A stretch of DNA of 64,000 bases from Cephalotus follicularis (taxonomy: Eukaryota; Streptophyta; Magnoliopsida; Oxalidales; Cephalotaceae). The position numbers were made by a program, and so were the translations under genes. Position 1 is the stretch's first letter. Each line of letters starts with the position of its first letter. The notes below the pieces were generated by a model that saw nothing but the letters and a program-made list of their open reading frames with translations, searched no databases and was not told the DNA's origin. The DNA lies in assembly GCA_001972305.1 (NCBI GenBank), contig BDDD01001824.1:1-64000 (forward strand). The letters are read 5' to 3'. Positions 22,045-31,234 of the stretch are shown in pieces.

Positions 22045-24355
22045 TGTAACGCCCGGGATTTTCATTTATGTGTAATATTGCTTTTCAATGTAATTTTACA
22101 CCTTGTGTTAATGAGAATCGTGTTTTCCCGCTTTCCCGTGTTGAAACGTTGCTAGGAAGTGTGTTGTTGTGTGTTTTTTGTGCAGGGGCAGCCGACTGCC
22201 ACAGGGAGGCAACCGACTGGACCCTTGCTGAGGCGTGGCAGCCAGCTGCCAAGTGGAGGCAGTCGGCTGGTGGGAGTTTTGGTAGAAACAGCCGACTGCC
22301 AAGCAAGGCAGTCGACTGCCATGTGCCAGACAGCCCACGTGCTGTCTGCCTTAAGTGATGGAAAGTGGGGTGTTTTTTGTTTTATTGTTTTGGTAGAGGA
22401 GGGGCCAAGGGTTTCTCCATAAAACACAACATTTCCCTCCTCTTCCTCCATCTTTCTTTGTGATTCAAGAGAGTTGAGAGTGAAAGAGTGTGTGTGTTGA
22501 AGCTTTGAGAAGCTTGTGTGTTGAAACCGTGAAGCTTGGAGGCTTGACAGTGGGAATCCGGACCTGTTGAAGGTGGCTGGACGTGTTGGGGTCGCAAGGC
22601 CTTCGGATTTAGACATAAAGAGGTGGATTGCAACTCCTAACCTGGAGTTCGAAGGTAGGGGGAAGTCGTTTTTGCAACATAATTTCAATTGATAATGTTT
22701 TTGATGAAATAAAATGCATGTTTATGTTATATTGTGAGTTGGGAACGTGTATGTGCATAAATATGTCATTTTGGCTTGTGTTTGGTGCATGATTGAGGTT
22801 GTTTTAGCAGCTGGTTTTTACACCTGCTGCGGAATCCAGCCGACTGCCCAACCTGGGCAGTCGACTGCCTTGGGGTCCAGTCGACTGTCCTAGGGAGGAC
22901 AGTCGACTGCCCACATTCGTGTCCAGGATATGTCTGCAGGGGTTGTGTAGTCGACTGTCATAGGTCGACAGCCGACTGTGGGGGTGTGGACAGCCGACGG
23001 TCCTGAGGGCCAGCCGACTGTCGAGAGTGGGCAGCCGACTGTCTATGTAGACAGCCGATTGCCTGGTCATGTAGCCGACTGCCTGGGACTAGCAGCCGAC
23101 AACTTTGAGGGGGGACAACCGACTGCCAGTGGTGGGCAGCCGACTGTTGGGGGCCTGTTTTGCCCGTGAACATATGTATGCATCGTGTATTGTTATGTTT
23201 TGCTTCGTGAAGCTATATGAACGTTTTTTAGTATTGTGGATATTGAGATTAAACTGTTATAACATGTTATGGAAGTGCATTGTAGTTTAATGAAAAATCA
23301 TTGCTTTACACGAAATTATATGTTTGAGAAATATATACTTTCGAACCGTGAAAATGGCTTCCAAAAAAACCGGGAACTGAGTTTTATGATATCGAGAACC
23401 GTGAACCGCGACATCGTGAAAATGAGTTTGTTTTCAAGTATCTTTGTTTTATAAATTTACTTGGAAAGCTGTTTTGAGCATCGAGATGATTGCGATTGTG
23501 ATTGAGCTTGACTGTGATTGCTGATTGTGTTTTTTATTGTGGCCGTACTAATTGCGTGGCGGAGATGCCAGCGATGACTAGTGGTCTGGTCGACTCAGGG
23601 GCCAGGAGTTGGCTGGGTGACTTACTGTATTATGACTTACTTCGTGCCGTCCGGAGACGGGGCCGATGTCGGGATGTACGACGTCGGGGCTTGGAGTTGG
23701 CGACGCTCTTCGTACCTACCATGTACCGTGAACCGTGAACCGTGTATTGTGTAGTCCTTTGGACTTGGTTGAGACCGTGCATCGTGATATCGTAATATTG
23801 TGAACTGTGACATCGTGACATCGTGTTTGGGCATATGCATATCTATATTTATATATATGCATCGAGATATAGTATGTACTGCATCATGCTGCTTTCATAC
23901 TTGGGTTTCATTGATATTGTGTTGTTTTTATGACTTTGGCCGAGTGAGGACAAAGGCTAACCCCCTACTGTTGCAGATTGATGCTGCGTTTTGGGATGTC
24001 GCCGAGCATGGTTGTGGTGGACAGTGATGTGACGGAGTTTTATGTTTTAAGTGCTTTGTTAAGCTTTGTAGCGAGCATGTTGTACTTTGGTTTATGTACT
24101 AATGTTTCGCTATCGTTGTTGTATTAACTTTGGATCATGCTCCGTTTGTGAGCTTTTAGCATGTTATGATGAGGTTTGTGTGGATCATGCGGTATGGGAC
24201 GCATGTTTCCGTTCGTTTCAGCTTATATATATATATATATGTGCTTCCGCAAGATGATGTCTGTTTAAAACTTTTAAATTTTATCGTTCTCTGTATAAGC
24301 TGGATATCTGTTAATTTTCCATGTTGTATGTTGTTAATGCAAGCGGGGTGTGACA
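22045..24355 (+). repeat. 3' LTR of copy C
   Basis: A direct repeat of 14992-17293. It carries the same leader, donor-like AAGGTAGGGGG (about 22652), acceptor-like TTGCAG ending at 23976 and terminal GGGGTGTGACA. Confidence 0.93.
22189..23146 (+). repeat. 21-bp-phased CAGCCGACTG arrays, copy C 3' LTR
   Basis: The same two arrays as in the 5' LTR, first cluster 22189-22318 and second 22837-23146. A unit decayed in the 5' LTR ('actgctgattg' near 15999) reads 'cagccgattg' here, so the ancestral array was more regular than either copy shows. Confidence 0.9.
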
Positions 24356-24732
24356 TGACCGATTGGACTGGCATGGAAGAAGAACAAGTTGTTATGTTGT
24401 AGTTGTTCTTGGTTTTAATTCTCCTGATTTGTAATAAGCCTGGTTTTGTTTAACGACTACTAATGTACCGTACTTATGGTTTTGTTTAATGATGGGATTT
24501 AATATTGTAGTGTGATCACGCACCGTTTTGAGGGCTATTAACAATGACAGATTTGTTTGAGTAGTGTGCAGTATGGGATGCATGTTACGAGTTTTCAACT
24601 TATGAGTTTAATGCTTCCGCAATCGATATCTCGTTTAAAAGTTTAAATTTTATGGTATTTACATGAGCTGAATTTATATGTTAATTGCCTTTACCGCTTT
24701 AATGTTGTCTTCTCGAAAAATGGGGCGTGACA

Positions 24733-24798
24733 TTTTATGTTATTTTGTGCAAATTACCTAATTTACTGCATGTCGTATGTGTTTTATCACATCAATGA
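24733..24798. repeat. family F copy 1, short left piece
   Basis: A 66-bp remnant between the end of copy A's LTR and the Sirevirus-like element. It contains TTGTGCAAATTAC, also found in F copy 2 at about 35197-35209. This piece and 31235 onward were therefore one sequence before the insertion. Confidence 0.5.
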
Positions 24799-26008
24799 TG
24801 AAAAACCTATATGGAAAGCTTATAAAGTTATATTGTTTGCGGAATAATAAATGAAACTAGTGGAAATCAAACAAACAAACAAGAATCAAATAAGCAATCA
24901 AGAACAACTAAAACAATTTCACAAGTAATAAAGAGAGAGAGTTAGAGAGATTGCAAACATGGTCTTATAGTGGTTCGGCTTAACTATTGCCTACGTCCAC
25001 TTTTCCCAAGGTAGGTCCTTGAGTTTCCACTAGAAACCACTAATAACCTTTTATTTGGGTTATGGGTTACGGGTGCAAATCAAAGAAAACACCTTACAAA
25101 CGTTGGGTTCACTCCCCACCGGGTTCACTCCCTGCGATAATTCTACTAAGGGTTCACTCCCCTTGATTATCTCACTAAGGGTTCACTCCCCTTATACAAT
25201 AAAAGATTGTAAGGATGTGTTGTGTTGTTTACACTGACCTCTCAAAGGTTGGATATTTCTTACATGTGATAGCTCCCTAAAATAGACATTAAAGTACTTG
25301 AGACAAGCTTCGGTATTGATTTGAAAGGTGTAGGATTGCTCTTGAATTGTTTGGAAGAATTGAGTGTTGTGTTGCTATGACTTGTTTGTAATGATCCCTC
25401 ACTTTTGCTTAAATAGACATGCTCCAACGGATATATTTTTAAACATCAGACCCAATCCAGTCGGCTGGATTTTCTTGGCCGTCAGCTGGAGCTGTTGGTG
25501 CATATTTCTAATTATAGCCGTTGGAGAAGGCAGTTAGCAGGTTCAACTTGATAGTCGGCTATTTTTCCAAAATAGTCAGTTGTTGCTCTATTCCAGTCGG
25601 CTGGTGGAGGTAGATATGTCTTCCAAAAAGCTACTAGCATAATCTTGACATTTGTTGGCAGTCGACTGGTGGATCTGGACAGTCAGCTGTTTTGACTTGG
25701 CAGACGGCTGGACCCCTGTTACAGTCGGCTGGATGGAGTGTAATTCCAGTTGCTGGGATCCTTTATAATTCCAGTCGACTGTTTATACTTAGCAGTCGGC
25801 TACTCAACCTAAACAGTCGGCTGTTCATATTGGGCAGTCGACTGTTTTTGCCTGTATATGCAGTTTTAAGCTTTGCAACACTTTTGACATAAAATCAAGT
25901 GAGTAGATGAGTTTGTAAGATATCAAAATATGCATATAAGTGTTTCATGTTTGTTAATCATGAAAATATCAATCCTTAACATATTTAAAGGGGTGGCAAA
26001 AGCCAACA
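24799..26008 (-). repeat. 3' LTR of the Sirevirus-like element
   Basis: A direct repeat of 30038-31234. Besides the palindrome array it contains a short tandem region at about 25100-25200, where GGTTCACTCCCC recurs four times at 22-36 bp steps. The right copy has the same. Confidence 0.88.
25659..25844 (-). repeat. 21-bp-phased CAGTCGGCTG array in a Copia LTR (left)
   Basis: Starts on the plus strand at 25659, 25680, 25701, 25722, 25747, 25772, 25793, 25814, 25835: steps 21, 21, 21, 25, 25, 21, 21, 21. Read along the element (minus strand) the common form is CAGCCGACTG, the same as in Tekay copy C. Weaker copies continue leftward to about 25460. Confidence 0.92.
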
Positions 26009-26392
26009 ATCTCCCCCTTTTTCATGATTGACAAAACATAATTAATTTTGCATACTTTTGACAAATTTATCACCAAAGTTCAATAAAATTAACCAAACTT
26101 CAGTAAAGTCAAGTTTCGGATATTGTCAAAGTGTTTAATCAACAAAATTCATATAACACACAAAGAATATGTGTTTGAGGACAATGCATACTCAAAAGAC
26201 TCTCTCCCTTTTTATATGCATAGTCAAAATACCTTAGCAATTCTAGAAAATTTTACAACACAAAGCACAACAAACACAATTTATATTCTCTCCCCCTTTT
26301 TGTCAAACAACAAAAATGTAACTAAGCTCCCCCTTAACCAAAGCATATTTTTAAGCAATATTAAAGAGTTTGAGCAACAAAGCTCCCCCTTA
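26009..26392 (-). other. multiple polypurine tracts, Sirevirus-like
   Basis: On the minus strand, AAGGGGGAG-like tracts occur next to the 3' LTR (26010-26021) and again at about 26289-26300, 26326-26335 and 26381-26391. Repeated purine tracts upstream of the 3' LTR are an established mark of the Sirevirus lineage and support the assignment. Confidence 0.75.
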
Positions 26393-26718
26393 ACAAATGC
26401 ATACACAATTTCAACATTCGGCCTCATTACATGATCAAAGTATAAGCATCGACAACAATACACAATGGAAATTTTAGGAGAACAAATTATAAAATACTTT
26501 CATTTCATAAACAGATTAATAAATTCATTACATAATCAAAGAGCAAGTTCATTACATACTTAAACACAAATTTCATTGTACTCAAAATACACATTCAATT
26601 TCATCACAAACTACAAGAAAACATGATATGCATGAAATATCGCTCAAGAGGATCTGGAAGGAGGATGTTGAAGGTAGGTATTTTGAAGCATTTGGATCAC
26701 TTGGGCCATTAGTACATC

Positions 26719-27796
26719 TTACGTATTGAGGCGAATCATAATAGTGGCATGATTATCATAAATTTGATCCACTCTTCCTCTAATATAATCAATGTTGGCT
26801 TGAGCTAAATCTATTCTTGCTTGAAGTGACTCCAAAGTAGCTCTATTGCCTCCGCTACTACTTCCTCTTGCAATGTTTGGTGTCATTTCAAATTGATGTC
26901 CATCATCATCATCTTCTTCTTCTTCTCTGTCACCATCTCCACCAACTCTAATCCCCGGTTCCCTCATGGGTGCTCTCCCTACCGCTTGTTGCTTCACCCA
27001 TAAACCATCTTCAAACTTGATATTGCAACTCTTAAGTCTAGCTTTATTTATTAGTTGCTTTGTTTTAGGTTTGACATTTTGTTCATCCTCTATACCAAGG
27101 TTTAGGGAAGCTAGAATCCTACTAATGAGCATAGGATAGGGAAGGTGATTTGGTCTAGATAGAATGTGGTTAACTATGAGATATGGAATGTTAAATTGAG
27201 TGTCGTTTTTATACAAGCCACTAGTTTTAGGTCTCGCTCGGATGGTAATGTGTGCGAGCCCTCTCTAGGAAAGTGTTAGTGACAATCAATAAGAGTATGC
27301 GAGTGGAAATAGGCAAGTGACTGCTACTAACGGTCATAAGTGGATTGAAATCGGACCGTTTGAGACAAATTTCCAAAGCATCCGATTTTTCAATATCATT
27401 AAAGTGGGTGATGCCAGAACATGGAATTCCTAAAATTTCGGCAATAAAATCAGCGGAAATTTCAACAGCATTGCCAAGAACAAATGATTTTGCTACACAA
27501 CTAGTGGTTTTCTCTAGATTAGCATAGAAGAGTTTTACTAACCTAGGGTAGATTAGGTGGGATGAACATAAGTAGTCAAACTATCCGAAATGTTCAAGCC
27601 AAGACCTAATAGAAGCTGTATTGCTAATCAAAATCTCTCTATCTAACCACTTTTCGTTATGGAGCTTTACTGAATTTAGGACGAAATTACACCTTATTTT
27701 GTTCTCTTTGGAGAGAAAAAGTTCATCATCAAAATCATTCACTGAGTTTGAGCTTCTCTTCTTGATTCCAATGCTTTTCCTCTTCTTGGACGCCAT
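26719..27796 (-). pseudogene. extra ORF remnant downstream of gag, possibly envelope-like or captured
   Basis: On the minus strand a start at 27796 opens with the basic MASKKRKSIGIKKR. Further along, 27216-26719 encodes INKARLKSC, an acidic run of E and D, and a C-terminal stretch LESLQARIDLAQANIDYIRG that looks like a coiled coil. Sireviruses are known to carry an extra ORF after pol, called envelope-like, and plant genomes also contain a 'putative plant transposon protein' family of similar look. I cannot decide between the two. No transmembrane segment is evident. It is broken by several interruptions. Confidence 0.45.
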
Positions 27797-27913
27797 GGAG
27801 ATCAGTGGGAACGATTTTGGGGAGAAGCTTTAGGGTTTTGGCAGTGTTTTAGAGGAGAGAGTTTGACAGAAAGAGGGAAAATCATGTTTATAAAAAACTG
27901 ATTTGCGTGTCAA

Positions 27914-27984
27914 CGGTCAACTGGTGTTTTGAGCCAGTCGGCTGGATATTTGACAGTCGACTGGATCATGACACCAGTCAGCTG
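27914..27984 (-). repeat. third CAGTCGGCTG array, inside the Copia element
   Basis: Four units start at 27914, 27935, 27954 and 27975 (steps 21, 19, 21), about 120 bp before the start of the extra ORF on the minus strand. It is the same motif and spacing as the LTR arrays, but located in the internal region. Confidence 0.85.
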
Positions 27985-28318
27985 GACTCTGCAGAACTAG
28001 AATAGGCAGATTTTAAGTTTCCCTTTGATCCGAAAATCCATAATCAACTATTATTAACTAATAGTGCTTAGATATTTGAGCATGTTGATGTATTTGAGCT
28101 AAAACTCAATTTTGGATGCAAGACATGAGTTTGAAAAATATTTTATAAACATCAAAACACATAATTGCATGCAAAGTTTGTAAAAACACACAATCATACA
28201 AATATCATGATACTTACAGTACTAAAACACTTACTACTCATGTGCTCATTGTGATCATATTTAGCTTGATATTTTTATAGTACCATTTCCTTCGAGCACA
28301 CCTGCAAAGCAAGGAAAT

Positions 28319-29923
28319 TTAAGCTTTTGGTACCCAAATAAATTTGGGTCCTTGAGGGTTAGTCAAATTGGTTCCTTTGGGAACCCAAACTTGCTTAGTT
28401 TTACCAAAATTCTTCCTATGAAAGCATGAGGTAGAAATATGTCCTAATCTACGACAATAGTTGCAAGTAATTTTGGGCTCTATTTTCTTAACGAAGAAAT
28501 TATTAAAGTGTTTGACATTATTCATTTCTTCATAGCCGAGATCGGCTTTGTCAAATACACACCTTTGAAGTCCTAGAAGATTATCCAACTTGTCGCTACT
28601 ATTTGAAAATTTCGAAAAGGTTTTCTTCAAAGCATCAATTTCTAGTTTGAAGTTGTCATTTTCATCCTTAAAATAATTTGACAATTTTGAAGAAACATTT
28701 AAAACTCCAATCTGATTCATACAGTAACTATTCTCATTTTTTAGAGATTCAATTTCATTTATATGGTTGCTAATTTCATTCTTTAGATTCTCAATTTCTT
28801 TAGACAGTGAAGCAACATTTTTCTTAAGAGATTTATTCTTCAAACAAATATTTTTATATTCATGAAATAAATTTTCATAGGCATCTTGAAGTTCATCAAA
28901 CGAAAATTTTACCTCAACTTCTTCCTCCTTTTCAAATTCCATGAGAGCAAGGTTTACAACCTCTTCATCACTTTCTTCTTCGGAGCTTGAGGGATCGCTA
29001 TCATCCCATGTGGCTACCATTGCTTTCTTCTTCTTGGAATGTTCATTCTTCTTCTTGAATTGCGCTTTCTTTTTAAGATTTGGGCACTCGCTTTTGTAGT
29101 GGCCCGGCTTTTTACATTCATAACAAGTTGGCTTTTCCCTTTTGCTTGATTCTTCTTCTTGAGGGAATTTCTTTTAGAAGGCCTTTTTGCCTTTTTGACT
29201 TTTGAGGAACTTCTTGAATTGAGAAGTTATAAACGCCATATCTCCTTCTTCATCACTTTCACTTTCTTCCTTTGAGGCTCTTAAAGCAATCGTCTTCTTC
29301 TTGTTGGCCTCCATATGCTCATGGTTTTTCATTGTTGTCTAATGCGTCATCAAGGAACCAAGAAGTTGTTCAAGTGGAAGAGTTGAAAGATCCTTAGCTT
29401 CCTCAATTGCCGTTACCTTTGGAGTCCAACTTTTCAGCAAGCACCTTAAGATTTTCCTTACAAGTTCTTAGTTAGGATAAGATTTACCAAGATTTTTAAG
29501 AGAGTTAATAATTGTAGTAAAACGAGTAAACATATCACTAATACTTTCATTTTCATGCATAAAAAATAATTCGTTTTCATGAACAAGCATACTAATTTTT
29601 TATTCCTTTACTTGGTTAGTACCTTCATATGTAACTTCTAACAAGTCTCACATTTCTTTAGCCGTGTCGCAAGAAGAAATGCGATTAAACTCATTTGGAC
29701 CCACGACACAAAATAATACATGTTTAGCTTTTGAATTTAATTAAAGCATTCTAAAATCATTATCATTAAATTCATTTTCGGGCTTCAAAGAAACTACTCC
29801 TTCTACCATTCTCGTAGGCATCCTAGGACCATTAACAATAATGCGCCACAATTGATAGTCTAAGGATTGTAAAAATATTTTAATTCTAGTTTTCCAAAAA
29901 CTATAGTTGTTTCCGTCAAACAA
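28319..29923 (-). pseudogene. Copia-type gag remnant (Sirevirus-like)
   Basis: On the minus strand near 29923 the sequence begins MFDGNNYSFWKTRIKIFLQS, the usual opening of plant Copia gag. It is followed by helical gag core, a zinc knuckle CYECKKPGHYKSEC at about 29085-29127, an acidic region (SSSEEESDEE, about 28990), a long Leu/Asn/Glu-rich coiled coil (about 28890-28600) and a second knuckle CNYCRRLGHISTSC at about 28430-28470, then WVPK repeats at the end. Two knuckles and a coiled-coil region fit a Sirevirus-type gag. In a complete element protease would follow; it is not seen. Broken in several places. Confidence 0.8.
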
Positions 29924-30025
29924 TGGGGTCTAGAGATGGAGGAACCTTCTAATCCTACATTTAGATTCATAGAACTCTCCATGGATCTTTATATCTCTAA
30001 CAATTAAGACTTATGAGATAACTGT

Positions 30026-30035
30026 TCTGATACCA
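30026..30035 (-). other. primer binding site of the Sirevirus-like element
   Basis: On the minus strand the 5' LTR end TTTTTCA is followed by GTTGGTATCAGA, complementary to initiator tRNA-Met. Confidence 0.85.
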
Positions 30036-30037
30036 AC

Positions 30038-31234
30038 TGAAAAACCTATATGGCAACCTTCTAAAGTTATATTGTTTGCGGAATAATAAATTAAACTAAT
30101 GGAAATCAAACAAACAAACAAGAATCAAATAAGCAATCAAGAACAACTAAAACAATTTCACAAGTAATAGAGAAAGAGATTTAGAGAGATTGCAAACATG
30201 GTTTTAGAGTAGTTCGGCTTAACTCTTGCGTACGTCCACTTTTCCCAAGGTAGCTCCTTGAGTTTCCACAAGAAACAACTAGTAACCTTTGAATTTGGGT
30301 TGCCAGTGCAAATCAAAGAAAATACCTTACAACGGTTGGGTTCACTCCCCATGATAATTCTACTAAGGGTTCACTCCTCTTGATTATCTCACTAAGGGTT
30401 CACTCCGCTTATACAATAAAAGATTGTAAGGATGTTTTGTGTTGTTTACAATGACCTCTCAAAGGTTGTATATTGCTTAGTAATTCTTAAAACTGATAGC
30501 TCTCTAAAATAGACTTTAAAGTACTTGAGACAAGCTTCGATATTGATTTGAAAGGTGTAGGATTGCTCTTGAGTTGCTTGGAAGAATTGAGTGTTGTCTT
30601 GCTATGTCTTGTTTGTAATGATACCTCATTTTTGCTTAAATAGACATGCTCCAATGGATCTATTTTTAAACATCAGACCTAATCCAGAGGACTAGATATT
30701 TTTGGCAGTCAGTTGGAGCTGTTGGTGCCTATTTCTAATTATAGCCGTTGCAGAAGGCCGTCAACTGGTTCAACGTGACAGACAGTTGTTTTTCAAAAAT
30801 AGTCAGCTATTGCTCTGTTCCAGTTGGCTGGTGGAGGTAGAGATGTCTTCCAAAAAGCTACTGGTCTAATCTTGACATTTCTGACAGTCGACTGGTGGAT
30901 CTGGACAGTCGGGTGTTTTGACTTGGCAGTCGGCTGGACCCCTGTTATAGTCGGCTGGATGGAGTGTAATTCCAGTTGCTGGGATTCTTTGTAATTCCAG
31001 TTGGCTGTTTATACTTAGCAGTCGGCTACTCAACCTAAACAGTCGGCTGTTCATATTGGGCAGTCGGCTGTTTTTGCCTGTATCTGCAGTTTTAAGCTTT
31101 TCAACACTTTTGACATAAAATCTAGTGAGTAGATGAGTTTGTAAGGTATCAAAATATGCATACAAGTGTTTCATGTTTGTTAATCATCGAAATATCAATC
31201 CTTAACATATTTAAAGGGGTGGAAAAATCCAACA
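30038..31234 (-). repeat. 5' LTR of the Sirevirus-like element
   Basis: A direct repeat of 24799-26008. Its palindrome array starts at 30885, 30906, 30927, 30948, 30973, 30998, 31019, 31040 and 31061, with steps identical to the left LTR, so the phasing was present at insertion. Confidence 0.88.

Larger units (their letters stand above)
14992..24355 (+). mobile_element. Tekay/Del-type Ty3/Gypsy element, copy C, nearly whole
   Basis: Two LTRs of about 2.3 kb (14992-17293, 22045-24355) both start TGTAAC.CC and end GGGGTGTGACA. A primer site at 17298-17309, gag-pol over 17402-21999 and a purine tract at 22031-22044 complete the element. It lies in copy A's LTR with an imperfect duplication (GGACC/TGACC). 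Sampled LTR stretches differ by roughly 3-4%, an age near one to one and a half million years by commonly used rates (estimate). It has every part in order but about three interruptions in the coding region, so it is a fossil. Confidence 0.95.
607..24732 (+). mobile_element. Tekay/Del-type Ty3/Gypsy element, copy A, 3' half
   Basis: The part in the window begins in reverse transcriptase and runs through RNase H, integrase and a chromodomain-like tail, then a purine tract and a 3' LTR starting TGTAACGCCC at 2769. The LTR is split by copy B (4457-14340) and copy C (14992-24355) and ends GGGGCGTGACA at 24732. The left half lies beyond a family E LTR and outside the window. Lineage follows from the integrase tail, the LTR over 2 kb and its close resemblance to copy C, which has the initiator-Met primer site. 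The coding part is broken, with roughly half a dozen interruptions. It is older than B and C, which sit in it. Confidence 0.85.
2769..24732 (+). repeat. 3' LTR of copy A, split by two insertions
   Basis: Three segments make one LTR of about 2.7 kb: 2769-4456, 14341-14991 and 24356-24732. Segment order matches the uninterrupted LTRs of copy C: the 'gccaggagttggctggg' block (about 14550), then 'gtgaggacaaaggctaacc' (about 14943), then the GGGGCGTGACA end. Imperfect 5-bp duplications flank the inserts: GAATA/GAAAA for copy B (4452-4456, 14341-14345) and GGACC/TGACC for copy C (14987-14991, 24356-24360). A donor-like AAGGTAGGGG sits at 3614-3623 and an acceptor-like TTTACAG ends at 14975. Confidence 0.85.
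24799..31234 (-). mobile_element. Sirevirus-like Ty1/Copia element without visible pol
   Basis: Two direct repeats of about 1.2 kb (24799-26008 and 30038-31234) start TGTTGG and end TTTTTCA on the minus strand. Primer site TGGTATCAGA lies at 30026-30035. The inside holds a Copia-type gag (about 29923-28319) and a further ORF remnant (27796-26719). No protease, integrase or reverse transcriptase was recognised. Several purine tracts precede the 3' LTR, a feature known from Sireviruses. Flanks AATGA (24794-24798) and AACGA (31235-31239) look like an aged duplication. Sampled LTR stretches differ by about 5-7%. It is a fossil or a defective non-autonomous form. Confidence 0.8.

Noticed and set aside
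26123-26434. A 103-residue plus-strand ORF
   Set aside because: It is the reverse strand of the multiple purine-tract region of the Sirevirus-like element; the composition (N, S, T, I) is that of AT-rich non-coding DNA.
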